From Gimibacter soli (lineage in GTDB: Bacteria > Pseudomonadota > Alphaproteobacteria > Sphingomonadales > Kordiimonadaceae), in NCBI RefSeq assembly GCF_028463845.1, contig NZ_CP116805.1, positions 3,220,001-3,284,000 of the forward strand: 64,000 bases of DNA. The letters are read 5' to 3'. A model generated the notes under the pieces. That model searched no databases. It was not told where the DNA came from and saw only the letters and a program-made list of their open reading frames with translations. A program made the translations under genes and the position numbers. Below are positions 9,739 to 18,647 of the stretch, one piece after another (position 1 is the first letter of the stretch; the number at the start of each line of letters is the position of its first letter).

Positions 9739-11520
9739 ATGTATGACCTTCTGATCACCGGCGGCACGATTTTCGATGGCACGGGGGCGGCCGGCCGCAA
9801 GGCCGACGTTGCCGTGAAGGACGGCAAGATTGCCGCCGTCGGCGAAAATCTGGGCGCGGCCCGCCGCACCATCGATGCCACCGGCCATATCGTCACCCCC
9901 GGCTTTCTGGATGTGCATACCCATTATGACGGGCAGGTCTCGTGGGACGACAAGTTTGAACCTTCCTGCTACCACGGCGTGACCACCGCGGTGATGGGCT
10001 CGTGTGGTGTCGGCTTCGCGCCCGTGAAACCCACCGATCACCAGAAGCTGATCAGCCTGATGGAAGGCGTGGAGGAAATCCCCGGTGCGGCCCTTGCCGA
10101 AGGCCTCACCTGGAACTGGGAATCCGTGCCGGATTATATGAATGCCATCGATTTCCCGCATGCCATCGATTTCGCGGTGCAGGTGGTGCACGACCCTTTG
10201 CGCATGTATGTGATGGGCGACCGCGCGGTCGTGAACGAACCGGCGACCCCCGCCGACATTGCCGAGATGAAGCGCCTGACGCGCGAGGCGCTGGAGGCCG
10301 GTGCTGTAGGGCTTTCCATCGGCCGGTCGGACGTGCACCGCACATCGGAAGGCCAGTGGACGCCCTCGTCCGAAGCCGGCAAGGATGAACTCGCCGGCCT
10401 CGCCGAAGCCTTCCGGGGCCTCGACCACGGCGTGCTGCAGGCGGTGAACGATTTCGATCTGGAACGCGATGACCCGAACGCTTTCGAGTATGAGTTCGAC
10501 CTTCTCGAGGCCTTTGTCGAGGCGTCGGGCGGCAGGCCCTTCTCGATTTCGCTGATGCAGCGCGATTTTGCCCCCAAACAGTGGAAAGACATCATCGCAC
10601 GCGGCGAGGCGGCCAAGGCGCGCGGGCTCGATATGCATTTCCAGGTGGCGCCGCGCGGCATTGGCGTGACGCTTGGCCTCACCTGCACCTTCCATCCCTT
10701 CATGGGTTTCCCGAGCTACAAGAAGATCAGCCACCTGCCCATCGAAGAACGTGTGAAAGTGATGCGCGACTCCGCCTTCAAGGCGCAGATGCTGTCGGAA
10801 AAGCCCGACCAGCTGGCCGGGGACGGCACGCCGATCCCGCCCCTCGCCGACAAGCTCCTCGGCATGATCGATTTTGTCAGCTGCAAGCTTTTCCGGCTGG
10901 GTGACAATCCGGACTATGAACAGTCGCCCGAAACCTCGGTTTACAAGCTGGCGGTCGCCGACGGCGTGATGCCCATCGAAAAGATCTATGATCTGCTCCT
11001 CGAGGACGACGGCCACGCCTTCCTCTATTTCCCGATCTATAATTACACCGATCTCAACTTCAATGCGGTCGAGACCATGCTGAAGCATCCGCAGTCGATC
11101 ATGGGGCTTTCGGATGGCGGCGCCCATGTGGGCACGGTGTGCGACAGCAGCTTCCCGAGCTATATGCTGGCCCACTGGTCGCGCGACCGCAGCCGGGGCG
11201 GCAAGCTTGAACTTGCGGAAGCCATCCGCAAGCTGACGTCCGAGCTTGCCGACTATATGGGCTTTGCGGATCGCGGCCGGATCGAGGTGGGCAAGAAGGC
11301 TGACCTCAATGTCATCGACTATGAGGGCCTTAAGCTTCTGGCCCCGCGCATGGTTCATGACTTGCCTGCAGGCGGCGCACGCCTTATCCAGAAGGCCAAG
11401 GGCTACAAGGCAACCATCGTCTCGGGCGAAGTGATCGTCGAGGACGGGGTGCTGACGGATGCCCGGCCAGGCCGTCTGGTACGTGGCGGCGCACAAGGAA
11501 AAGAGAAAGCCGCTGCCTGA
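9739..11520 (+). CDS. N-acyl-D-amino-acid deacylase-like amidohydrolase
   Basis: This is a 593-residue metal-dependent hydrolase of the amidohydrolase superfamily. The N-terminal beta region leads to DVHTHYDGQVSWD, giving metal ligands H60 and H62. GSCGVGFAP supplies C89, a cysteine ligand known from D-aminoacylases. A late SDGGAHVGT motif supplies the catalytic aspartate, and the C-terminus returns to the small beta domain (GKKADLNVIDY). The family removes acyl groups from N-acyl-D-amino acids, and related members act on other cyclic or acylated amides. The preceding BASS transporter is 3 bases away and the following TauE permease overlaps by one base, so the three are almost surely co-transcribed: uptake, hydrolysis, and export of a product. 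The substrate is not determined. Confidence 0.85.
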   Translation: MYDLLITGGTIFDGTGAAGRKADVAVKDGKIAAVGENLGAARRTIDATGHIVTPGFLDVHTHYDGQVSWDDKFEPSCYHGVTTAVMGSCGVGFAPVKPTDHQKLISLMEGVEEIPGAALAEGLTWNWESVPDYMNAIDFPHAIDFAVQVVHDPLRMYVMGDRAVVNEPATPADIAEMKRLTREALEAGAVGLSIGRSDVHRTSEGQWTPSSEAGKDELAGLAEAFRGLDHGVLQAVNDFDLERDDPNAFEYEFDLLEAFVEASGGRPFSISLMQRDFAPKQWKDIIARGEAAKARGLDMHFQVAPRGIGVTLGLTCTFHPFMGFPSYKKISHLPIEERVKVMRDSAFKAQMLSEKPDQLAGDGTPIPPLADKLLGMIDFVSCKLFRLGDNPDYEQSPETSVYKLAVADGVMPIEKIYDLLLEDDGHAFLYFPIYNYTDLNFNAVETMLKHPQSIMGLSDGGAHVGTVCDSSFPSYMLAHWSRDRSRGGKLELAEAIRKLTSELADYMGFADRGRIEVGKKADLNVIDYEGLKLLAPRMVHDLPAGGARLIQKAKGYKATIVSGEVIVEDGVLTDARPGRLVRGGAQGKEKAAA

Positions 11521-12269
11521 TGCAGGATATGCCGTTCGATGTTGTTTCCGCCGTCTTCATGATGGCGGCTGTGTTCCTTTCGTCCATCCTGCGCGCCTTC
11601 ACGGGCTTCGGCTTCGCGCTTGCCGCCATCCCGGTGCTGGCGCTTTTCCTGCCGCCGTCGACGACCGTTGCGGTCGTCGCGTCGCTCACGCTTCTTGTCA
11701 GCCTGCAAACGGTGAAGGAATTCTGGGACCCGGTGGAGGTAAAACGCTCCGCCGGGATGATCGGCGCCAGCATCCTTGGCACGGCGGCGGGGGCGGTGTT
11801 CCTCGGGATGCTGTCCGTGTCGCTGTTCCAGCTGATTGTCGGGGTCACCGTGATCGCGGCAAGCCTGATGCTGAATTTCGCACATCCGAAGGAACGTGAA
11901 GTCGGCAGCGGCCTCAAGGCTTTGATCGGCTTCCTGTCGGGCATCATGAACGGGCTGCTGGCCATTCCCGGCCCGCCCGTCATCATCTATGCACTGTCGG
12001 CCTACGCGACACCGGCGCGCAGCCGCGGCTTCCTGATGATCTTCTTCCTGTTTTCAGCGGCCTTCGCGCTCACCGGTTTCGGCGTGCAGGGCTTCATCGG
12101 GGTGACCGAGCTGATGTATATCGCCGCCGCCTACCCGGCCATGTATGCCGGCAACCGCTTCGGCAACAAATGGTTCCAGACCCACGGCAGCGCCACCTAC
12201 CGCCGCATCGCCAACGCCACCCTGCTGCTCATCGGCGTCAGCGCGGTGGCGAAGGCATTGGCGGGGTAA
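11520..12269 (+). CDS. TauE/SafE-family anion permease
   Basis: At 249 residues, this protein's ATG overlaps the previous stop (TGATG), a sign of translational coupling. It has seven or eight hydrophobic segments and the family's typical glycine-proline-rich turn, GIMNGLLAIPGPPVIIYAL. TauE/SafE proteins export or import sulfite, sulfoacetate and other small organic anions. In this operon it probably exports a product of the amidohydrolase. The stop lies 3 bases from the end of the convergent PEP-CTERM gene. Confidence 0.82.
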   Translation: MQDMPFDVVSAVFMMAAVFLSSILRAFTGFGFALAAIPVLALFLPPSTTVAVVASLTLLVSLQTVKEFWDPVEVKRSAGMIGASILGTAAGAVFLGMLSVSLFQLIVGVTVIAASLMLNFAHPKEREVGSGLKALIGFLSGIMNGLLAIPGPPVIIYALSAYATPARSRGFLMIFFLFSAAFALTGFGVQGFIGVTELMYIAAAYPAMYAGNRFGNKWFQTHGSATYRRIANATLLLIGVSAVAKALAG

Positions 12270-12272
12270 GGG

Positions 12273-13004
12273 TCAGGCTGCAAGCGCCCGACGACGACGG
12301 ACAGCAAGGCCCGTAAGGCCGAAGCCCATGATCATCATCAGCCATGTGGCGGGTTCAGGGATTGCAGATACATCAGGCAGCCGTTCCATGGAGACGCTCC
12401 ATAAACGAACTTTGCCGACCGCGTTTCCCTGACCATCTTTAAGATTGATGTACCCTTGGTAGACATTTTCACAGATGCCATTGAGCTTGTTTAAATGGTA
12501 CGCATCTGCGCTATCAAACGTATCAGGATTGTAATTTGTGCATTCTATAGAAGACGCCGTTACAGTCAGTCCATTGGAGATCTGCTGATCTCCATCCGCA
12601 TAGATTTGTATAAGATCGGCCGAGGAACTGGTTCCGCTAGTCCCATCATAGATGGCGACGTAAGAGCCAGCCAGCTCAGAAGGAGATGGATATGCCCCCA
12701 AATGTGTCCATGTCTGATCACCTACAGTCCACTCAATGGTATCATATAAATAGTGAGCCATAACATAATTATACGCTGAACCAGAGTACCAATTCACATA
12801 CATCGCATCATCTACCATCTGCGTATCATCGAAGGTGAGAACAGCCCTGAAGGTAGTGTCGTATGGTGTATTGAAAAGTTGAGCCAGCTCCTCCCGATTA
12901 TCGCCACTGTATGAAGCATCCCCAGTAAACACATAGGTGGCGGCATCCGCTGAAACACTGGCCGCGAGGGCGGTAAACACTGACAATAGTGAGTTCCGAA
13001 GCAT
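12273..13004 (-). CDS. PEP-CTERM sorting-signal protein
   Basis: This secreted protein ends in a PEP-CTERM signal: the motif PEPATW, a hydrophobic span (LMMIMGFGLTGLAV) and an RRRR cluster, which mark substrates of an exosortase. The start is placed at ATG 13004, where GGGGAA lies upstream and the signal peptide runs to SADA-A. In-frame ATGs at 13016 and 13082 are possible. The ~240-residue body has no family I know; it contains few cysteines and many Tyr, Ser and Asp residues, like other exported PEP-CTERM proteins. GC content and codon use are clearly lower than in the neighbours, which suggests transfer. No exosortase is in the window. Confidence 0.78.
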   Translation of the reverse strand: MLRNSLLSVFTALAASVSADAATYVFTGDASYSGDNREELAQLFNTPYDTTFRAVLTFDDTQMVDDAMYVNWYSGSAYNYVMAHYLYDTIEWTVGDQTWTHLGAYPSPSELAGSYVAIYDGTSGTSSSADLIQIYADGDQQISNGLTVTASSIECTNYNPDTFDSADAYHLNKLNGICENVYQGYINLKDGQGNAVGKVRLWSVSMERLPDVSAIPEPATWLMMIMGFGLTGLAVRRRRALAA

Positions 13005-13311
13005 CAAATTCCCCATGCGAGAAGCCCAGAGCGCTTTTCGCTTAAACTGCCTAACCATTTGAATTGGTGGACGGCTGCGCATCGCACACCGAAGTCACCT
13101 TTGCCTGACACAACCTCAAATATCAGTGCAACAATGGGGCGAGCAAGAGTAAATTTAATATATTTTTAATACTTTTCCTTGTCGCGGCGCCGAGGCGAGG
13201 GCAGCGCCATGACAAGGCAGACCCTTATGCCGGACCTGATCCGGCATCCATCCTTGCGGCGGCGAACATGGACCCCGGCCCGAAGGCCGGGGTGACGGGA
13301 ACAGGCGTGGA
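13005..13311. other. Gap with AT-rich leader and repeat
   Basis: The part next to the PEP-CTERM gene (13083-13180) is AT-rich, including a run of TA-rich bases near 13152-13170 that probably holds its promoter. The rest is filled by the mosaic repeat at 13227-13297. I see no coding frame with a ribosome site. Confidence 0.5.
13227..13297. repeat. Mosaic palindromic intergenic repeat, copy 2
   Basis: There are two hairpins. ATGCCGGACCTGATCCGGCAT (13227-13247) comes first. ACCCCGGCC-CGAA-GGCCGGGGT (13272-13293) follows, a perfect 9-base stem with a tetraloop. These are the same arm types as in the repeat at 5653-5750 but in reverse order, so the element is inserted in the opposite orientation. 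It sits downstream of the glutamine-synthetase-family gene. Confidence 0.75.
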
Positions 13312-14700
13312 TTACACGCTCAAGAGCAGATGCTCGCGCTCCCAGCTTGAGATCACCTTGTTATAGGCGGCGATTTCGAGCGATTTGACCTCCACGAAGG
13401 CGTCCACGAAACGGCTGCCGAGCATGGCGCGGACGGCGTCTGATGCCGCCATGCGGGCCAGCGCTTCCGGCAGGTAGCGCGGCAGGGTGAAAGGCAGCTC
13501 GTGCGCGTCGCCCGGCACCACTTCTTCGGGCTCGATCTTTTCGATCAGGCCGATAAGGCCGCAGGCGAGCGTGGCGGCAAACGCGAGATAGGGGTTGCTG
13601 TCCACCCCCGGCAGGCGGTTTTCCACCCGGCGGGCATTGGGGCTTGAATGCGGAACCCGAAGCCCGCAGGTGCGGTTGTCACGGCCCCAGTGCAGATTGA
13701 TCGGTGCGTCGCTCTCCAGCCGCATGCGGCGGAAGCTGTTGACGTTCGGATACATCAGCGGCGTCACCGCAGCCAGATGCTTCTGCAGGCCGCCGATATA
13801 GTGGTAAAGCGCCGGCGTATCCTCGCCCTTTTCATCGGCAAAGATGTTGCGTCCGGTTTTGATATCCACCAACGACTGGTGCACATGCATGGCCGAGCCC
13901 GGCTCGTCCTGGTGCGGCATCGCCATGAAGGTGGCATACATGCCGTCTTTCATCGCTGCCTGACGCACCATCCGCTTGAAAAGGAAGACCTGATCGGCGA
14001 GTTCGAGCGCGTCGCCGTGCGTGCAGTTGATCTCCAGCTGCGCCGGGCCTTGCTCGTGCGCCATTGTGCCGATCTTCTGGTGCATCACCTCGGCATAATC
14101 ATAGATGCGGTTCACGACGGGGTCGAAATCGTTGGCGGCTTCGATGCCATAGGGCTGGCGGCCTGCTTCGCGGCGGCCCGTCAGGCCCACCGGCGGCACC
14201 AGCTTCAGGTCGGGGTCGATATTCTTCTCGACGAGATAAAATTCCAGCTCCGGCGCCACGATGGGCTTCAAGCCAAGGGCTGTGTATTTCGCGAGGATAT
14301 TTTTCAGAAGGCTGCGGGCCGCGAAATCGACAAGCTCGCCGTCCTTGTTCTTCACGTCGCAGATGATCTGGGCGACCGGCTCGTCATACCAGGGCACCAG
14401 CCGCACGCTTGAAGGATCAGGGATCATGCGGACATCGGCATCGATCGTTTGCGCGACGGATTTTTCGTAATCATAGTCCCCGGTCACCGACTGGACGAGG
14501 ACGGCTTCGGGCATGCGCAGGCCTTCGCTATCAAGGGCGGAGATGAACTCCTCGCGCGGGACGATCTTGCCGCGCATCACGCCATTGAGATCGGGGACAA
14601 GGCATTCCACCTCATCAACCCGGTGGCCGCGCAGCCACTGGATCAGGGCGGGGTTGCTGGTTGGGAAAGCCGAGCTATCGGCAGCAGACTGGTCATTCAC
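13312..14700 (-). CDS. Glutamine synthetase family protein (PuuA/GlnA3-like)
   Basis: The start is placed at GTG 14700, which has GAGAGG six bases upstream. The longer frame back to 14781 adds a tail unlike the family. The resulting 462-residue protein has the catalytic signatures of glutamine synthetases: EINCTHGDALE, HVHQSLVD, NSFRRM and HWGRDNRTCGLRVP. Sequence style and the lack of an adenylylation-site tyrosine region point to the gamma-glutamylpolyamine/ethanolamine group and not to the main ammonia-assimilating GlnA. The likely reaction is ATP-dependent joining of glutamate to an amine such as putrescine, but no other puu gene is nearby. A TGTGATCACA palindrome lies 67 bases upstream. 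Confidence 0.85.
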   Translation of the reverse strand: MNDQSAADSSAFPTSNPALIQWLRGHRVDEVECLVPDLNGVMRGKIVPREEFISALDSEGLRMPEAVLVQSVTGDYDYEKSVAQTIDADVRMIPDPSSVRLVPWYDEPVAQIICDVKNKDGELVDFAARSLLKNILAKYTALGLKPIVAPELEFYLVEKNIDPDLKLVPPVGLTGRREAGRQPYGIEAANDFDPVVNRIYDYAEVMHQKIGTMAHEQGPAQLEINCTHGDALELADQVFLFKRMVRQAAMKDGMYATFMAMPHQDEPGSAMHVHQSLVDIKTGRNIFADEKGEDTPALYHYIGGLQKHLAAVTPLMYPNVNSFRRMRLESDAPINLHWGRDNRTCGLRVPHSSPNARRVENRLPGVDSNPYLAFAATLACGLIGLIEKIEPEEVVPGDAHELPFTLPRYLPEALARMAASDAVRAMLGSRFVDAFVEVKSLEIAAYNKVISSWEREHLLLSV

Positions 14701-14766
14701 GGAACACCTCTCGTGTGCGAGCCACCGAGCCATTTCGGCGGCTCCGGGTACGATAGGCGCACCAAA

Positions 14767-14776
14767 TGTGATCACA
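14767..14776. promoter_or_regulatory. Perfect palindrome between divergent genes
   Basis: TGTGATCACA is a perfect 10-base palindrome in the 187-base gap between the leftward glutamine-synthetase-family gene and the rightward RNA methyltransferase. It resembles GntR- or CRP-type half sites. It is a candidate operator for the glutamine-synthetase-like gene. Confidence 0.35.
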
Positions 14777-14887
14777 ATCAAGCAAATCCTTCTTAACGAT
14801 CACCGTGAAAGCCTTGCATCACGGGCTGTTCAAGCCTGCCTTTCCCCGGTATGAAAGGCCAAAGACCCAGAAGGATTTGCACGCCCC

Positions 14888-15763
14888 ATGACCCGTCCGC
14901 CCATCCCGTTTCCGCCGGCTCTCACCAGCACCCAGAATGCGCGGGTGAAGCATGCGAAGGAACTGCGGCTGAAGAAATACCGGCAGCGACACGGCGAATT
15001 TGTGGTGGAAGGCGAAACCTTCCTGCGGCAGGGCCTGAAGGCCGGCTTTACGCTAAAACAGGCTTTCGTGCTGGATACCGCCTTCGATAACCGCCTGATG
15101 GCTGATCTTTTCGAGCAGGCCGTGCTGGCGCCCAGAAACACGGTACTGACCAACAGCCATGTGCAGGCGGCGGTGGCGGGCAAGGATAATCCACAGCCGG
15201 TGATCGCCATTTTTGCCGAGCCGAAACCGGTGCTGGATGACCATCCGCTGGAGACCGGCCAGCTGTGGGTTGCCCTACAGGAACCCCGAGACCCCGGCAA
15301 TGTGGGCACCGTGATCCGCACAGCAGATGCCGTGGGGGCGGACGGTGTGATCCTCCTTGGCCCCAGCGCCGACCCTTGGAGCAGCGACTGCGTGCGCGCT
15401 TCGGCGGGGTCGGTCTTCTCGCTGCCCGTCATCGGCGCGAGCCTTGAAGATTTCAACATCTGGCGCGCCGGTGGGCCCGAAAGCCAGTGCCTCGGCCTCG
15501 CGCTTGAGGGCAGCGAGCCTTACCAGAAGGCCAGCTACAGCGCGCCCCTCATCCTGATGGTCGGCAGCGAGGGCAGCGGCCTGCCGGACCGTTATATGGA
15601 AGCCTGCGACGGCCTTGTGCGCATCCCGATGCCGGGCATGGCAGAATCGCTCAATCTTGCGGTTTCCACCGCCGTGGTGCTTTATCATGCCGCAGGCGCG
15701 CTCGGGCGGCTCGACAGCGACGGCGTGAAGCGCTCGCCGCTCGCCTTCAAGAACACCAAATAA
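14888..15763 (+). CDS. TrmH/SpoU-family RNA 2'-O-methyltransferase
   Basis: This 291-residue protein has an N-terminal substrate-binding part (LTSTQNARVKHAKELRLKKYR, then FVVEGETFLRQGL) and a C-terminal SPOUT knot domain. Its three motifs are present: ALQEPRDPGNVGTVIRTADA, LILMVGSEGSGLP and IPMPGMAESLNLAVSTAVVLY. This layout matches RlmB- and TsnR-like enzymes, which methylate a ribose in 23S rRNA or tRNA using S-adenosylmethionine. The exact target base cannot be read from the sequence. Confidence 0.87.
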   Translation: MTRPPIPFPPALTSTQNARVKHAKELRLKKYRQRHGEFVVEGETFLRQGLKAGFTLKQAFVLDTAFDNRLMADLFEQAVLAPRNTVLTNSHVQAAVAGKDNPQPVIAIFAEPKPVLDDHPLETGQLWVALQEPRDPGNVGTVIRTADAVGADGVILLGPSADPWSSDCVRASAGSVFSLPVIGASLEDFNIWRAGGPESQCLGLALEGSEPYQKASYSAPLILMVGSEGSGLPDRYMEACDGLVRIPMPGMAESLNLAVSTAVVLYHAAGALGRLDSDGVKRSPLAFKNTK

Positions 15764-15811
15764 ACGGGCGGAAACCGGTGGCCATTTAGCGCCTATTAAC
15801 CGGTTTTCTAT

Positions 15812-16393
15812 ATGCTTCGATTCGGACCGGGGGGTCGGGATTGTTGCACATCGTTTGTATGTCCGGTGTTTACCTTGGCCAGTCGTTTCCTGAAGTTCCT
15901 CGCCGCATGGCAGAAAGCCCGCAAGGGCAAGATCGCCCCTTATCGTGGCGACCTCAGCGTTCTCAACATGATCGATGAATCGCGCCAGATCATCACGATC
16001 GACATGTCGCGCCGCTCTCCCCGCATCATGTTTGCAGGCTCGATTGCCTCGAAGGGGTTCGAGATGGACCCGATTGGCGAAGAGATGCGCAAGGTGATGT
16101 CGCCCGCGCTGATCGACCCCATCCTTGCCGACTTTGAAAAGATGCGGGCGGGCGACACCGGCATCGTTGGCACGTTCGGATATGCCAGCGAACAGAAACA
16201 GGCGACCATGCATTTCATCGCGCTGCCGCTGATGAACCACAAGGGCGAGACCAACCTTGCCATCGTTTACGGCATCCTGAGTGAAGCCGTCGCCAGCCGT
16301 GAAGACCTTTTTCCGCTGATGGCGAAGGCCAATATCTATCAGGCCGAAACCTTCCCGATCGAACCGCCCACGCGCCAGCGCAAGGCAAGTTGA
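15812..16393 (+). CDS. PAS-domain protein, alphaproteobacterial PAS_5 type
   Basis: The 193-residue frame starts at ATG 15812, but the first 21 residues look non-coding, and TTG 15875 (reading MASRFLKFLAAW) is an equally likely start. The body is a single PAS-like domain of the type common in alphaproteobacteria: RGDLSVLNMIDESRQIITIDMSRRSPRIMF opens as several short pieces of strand and helix, and the end reads LPLMNHKGETNLAIVYGIL. There is no kinase, HTH or GGDEF output domain, so it is probably a stand-alone sensory or adaptor module. Its signal and partner are unknown. Confidence 0.65.
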   Translation: MLRFGPGGRDCCTSFVCPVFTLASRFLKFLAAWQKARKGKIAPYRGDLSVLNMIDESRQIITIDMSRRSPRIMFAGSIASKGFEMDPIGEEMRKVMSPALIDPILADFEKMRAGDTGIVGTFGYASEQKQATMHFIALPLMNHKGETNLAIVYGILSEAVASREDLFPLMAKANIYQAETFPIEPPTRQRKAS

Positions 16394-16474
16394 TAGGCCT
16401 GCCGCCACGCCCCTGTTGACCCGCCCGCCTTCCTGTCAGACGATGCCCCACCTGACAGCAAGGATTCGACTATC

Positions 16475-17398
16475 ATGAGACCCGTTGAAATCGTCGAAGT
16501 GGGCGCCCGCGACGGCCTGCAGAACGAAAAAGTCCATTTCACCACCGAACAGAAACTGCAGCTGATCGGTGGTGCACTGAAGGCTGGCGTGAAGCGGCTG
16601 GAAGTCGCCAGTTTCGTTCACCCCAAGCTGGTGCCCCAGATGGCCGACGCCGAAGCGGTGATCGCGGCCCTGCCAGACCTCAAGGACGTCACCTATATCG
16701 GCCTTGTGCTGAACAAGCGCGGCCTTCTCCGCGCCTTTGACACGCGCGAGGGCAACAAGCGCGGCGTGGATGAAGCCGGCGCCGTTGCCGTGGCGACCGA
16801 CACGTTCGGCCAGAAAAACCAGGGCCAGACGAGCGCGGAATCGGTGGCTGTGACGAAAGAGATCGTGCGCCTCGCCCGCGAGAATGGCATGGCCGCACAA
16901 GTCACCATTTCCACCGCCTTCGGCTGCCCGTTCGAGGGCCGGGTCGATCCCGCCCGGGTGATCGCCATGGCCGAAGATATCGCCGAAGCCGGGCCCCGCG
17001 AGATTGCGGTCGCCGACACCATCGGTGTCGCCAACCCGCGGGCCGTGTTTGATATGGTCACCCGCCTCCGCGAGCGCCTGCCGGGCCTGCCGATCCGGGC
17101 GCATTTCCACAACACCCGTGGCAGCGGCATCGCCAACGCCTGGGCGGCCTATCAGGCCGGCGCCGAGGTACTGGATGCCTCCATCGGCGGACTTGGCGGC
17201 TGCCCGTTTGCGCCAAAGGCCACCGGCAATATCGCCACTGAAGACCTTCTCTACATGCTCGAAGAATGCGGCGTGGATACCGGCGTCACGCTGGAAACAC
17301 TGATCGAAACCGCGCGCTTTGTGGAAGGCGTGCTTGGCCGCCCGGTGCCCGCAGCCGTCACCCAGGCCGGTGGCTTCCCGGTCCCGCGCACCGAATGA
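16475..17398 (+). CDS. mvaB: Hydroxymethylglutaryl-CoA lyase
   Basis: This is a 307-residue TIM-barrel enzyme of the DRE-TIM metallolyase group. VEVGARDGLQNEK holds the catalytic Arg-Asp pair. HFHNTRGSGIANAWAA holds the metal-binding HxH. GGLGGCPFAPKATGNIATED is the HMG-CoA lyase signature with its loop cysteine. It cleaves 3-hydroxy-3-methylglutaryl-CoA to acetoacetate and acetyl-CoA, the last step of leucine breakdown. The other leucine genes (liuABCD) are absent here. Its stop overlaps the moeA start (ATGA), so the two are translationally coupled although their pathways are unrelated. Confidence 0.9.
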   Translation: MRPVEIVEVGARDGLQNEKVHFTTEQKLQLIGGALKAGVKRLEVASFVHPKLVPQMADAEAVIAALPDLKDVTYIGLVLNKRGLLRAFDTREGNKRGVDEAGAVAVATDTFGQKNQGQTSAESVAVTKEIVRLARENGMAAQVTISTAFGCPFEGRVDPARVIAMAEDIAEAGPREIAVADTIGVANPRAVFDMVTRLRERLPGLPIRAHFHNTRGSGIANAWAAYQAGAEVLDASIGGLGGCPFAPKATGNIATEDLLYMLEECGVDTGVTLETLIETARFVEGVLGRPVPAAVTQAGGFPVPRTE

Positions 17399-18627
17399 CG
17401 GGCGTCACCAAACTTTCCTACATGGAAGCGCTGCAGATCATTCGTGCAGCAGCGCGTTCCCTGCCCGCCATCACTGTGCCCCTCGGCCAAGCGACCGGGC
17501 TGGTGCTCGCCGCCGACGTGGTGGCGCTGAACGCCAACCCGATGTTCGATAATTCGGCGATGGACGGTTTTGCCCTGCGCGCGGCAGACGCGGCAGGTAC
17601 TCGCCTCACCATCACCGGCACCATCGCAGCCGGCGACACCACAACACCTGCACCTGTTCGTGCGGGTGAAGCCGCTGCCATCATGACAGGGGCAAGAGTG
17701 CCCGAAGGTGCGGATACGGTCGTACCGGTCGAGGATACCGAACGCGACGGCGCCACGCTGATCCTGAAAGCACTGATTGAGGCTGGTCGTCATATCCGCA
17801 AGGCGGGATCGGATTTCAAGGAAGGCGATCTGCTGATGCCCATCGGCAGCCGGCTTGCCGCCAGCACCATCCCGGCGCTTGCTGCTGCCGGCATCGGCAA
17901 GGTGCAGGTCATCCGCCGCCCGGTGCTTGGCTGGATATCGACGGGCCGTGAGCTGGTGGACGACCCCGATGCCCCCCTCGCCCCCGGCCAGATCCGCAAC
18001 AGTTCAGGTCCCTACGGCGCCGCGATCACCGCTGCCTTCGGATGTGACCTCGCGGCACAGCGCACCGTCGGCGACGACGGCGACAGCTTCCGCGCAGCGC
18101 TCGAGGCCATGCTGGAAGCCGGCATCGACATGGTTGTCTCCACCGGCGCTGTCTCGGTTGGCCAGTTCGATTTCGTGCGCAGCGTGCTTGAGGCCATGGG
18201 TGCCGAAATCCTGCTGCACCGGGTGAAGGTTCGCCCGGGCAAGCCCGTCCTGTTCGCGCGCCTGCCCGACGGACGCCCCTTCTTCGGCCTGCCCGGCAAC
18301 CCGGCATCGACAGCCATGGGCTTCCGCATGTTTGTGGTGCCCTATCTGCGCGCCGCGATGGGGCTGCCTGCCGAGGTGCCCATCGTTGCCCGGCTGGCAG
18401 CAGAGGCCGCCGCACCTGAAGGGCTGACCGTTTTCCTGAAAGCCCGGCTTCGGCTTGGCGCCGATGGCGTGCTGGCCGCCACACCGCTTGCCGGCCAGGA
18501 ATCATACAAGATCGCCCCGATGACCCGCATGAACGCCTGGCTAGTCCACCCCGAAGGCTGCGCCACGCTTGCCCCCGGCACGCTTGTCTCCTGTTATCCC
18601 GCAACCCCCGATTGGCTGACAGGGTAA
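17395..18627 (+). CDS. moeA: Molybdopterin molybdenumtransferase MoeA
   Basis: The start is set at ATG 17395, which overlaps the HMG-CoA lyase stop. The frame is open further left, but that part is antisense-like extension inside the lyase gene. The 410 residues match the usual MoeA length of about 411. Motifs include DNSAMDGFALRAAD, GAMTARVPEGADTVV-like GARVPEGADTVV, NSSGPYG, the MPT-binding segment STGAVSVGQFDFV, and VRPGKPVLFARL followed by FGLPGNPAST. MoeA inserts molybdate into adenylylated molybdopterin in the cytoplasm. No other moa or mob gene is in the window. Confidence 0.92.
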   Translation: MTGVTKLSYMEALQIIRAAARSLPAITVPLGQATGLVLAADVVALNANPMFDNSAMDGFALRAADAAGTRLTITGTIAAGDTTTPAPVRAGEAAAIMTGARVPEGADTVVPVEDTERDGATLILKALIEAGRHIRKAGSDFKEGDLLMPIGSRLAASTIPALAAAGIGKVQVIRRPVLGWISTGRELVDDPDAPLAPGQIRNSSGPYGAAITAAFGCDLAAQRTVGDDGDSFRAALEAMLEAGIDMVVSTGAVSVGQFDFVRSVLEAMGAEILLHRVKVRPGKPVLFARLPDGRPFFGLPGNPASTAMGFRMFVVPYLRAAMGLPAEVPIVARLAAEAAAPEGLTVFLKARLRLGADGVLAATPLAGQESYKIAPMTRMNAWLVHPEGCATLAPGTLVSCYPATPDWLTG

Positions 18628-18647
18628 AAAGCCGCTGGCCTTTGCCC

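Noticed and set aside
12495-12749. Rightward small gene inside the PEP-CTERM region
   Set aside because: It is antisense to a gene with a complete signal peptide and sorting signal, and has no ribosome site.
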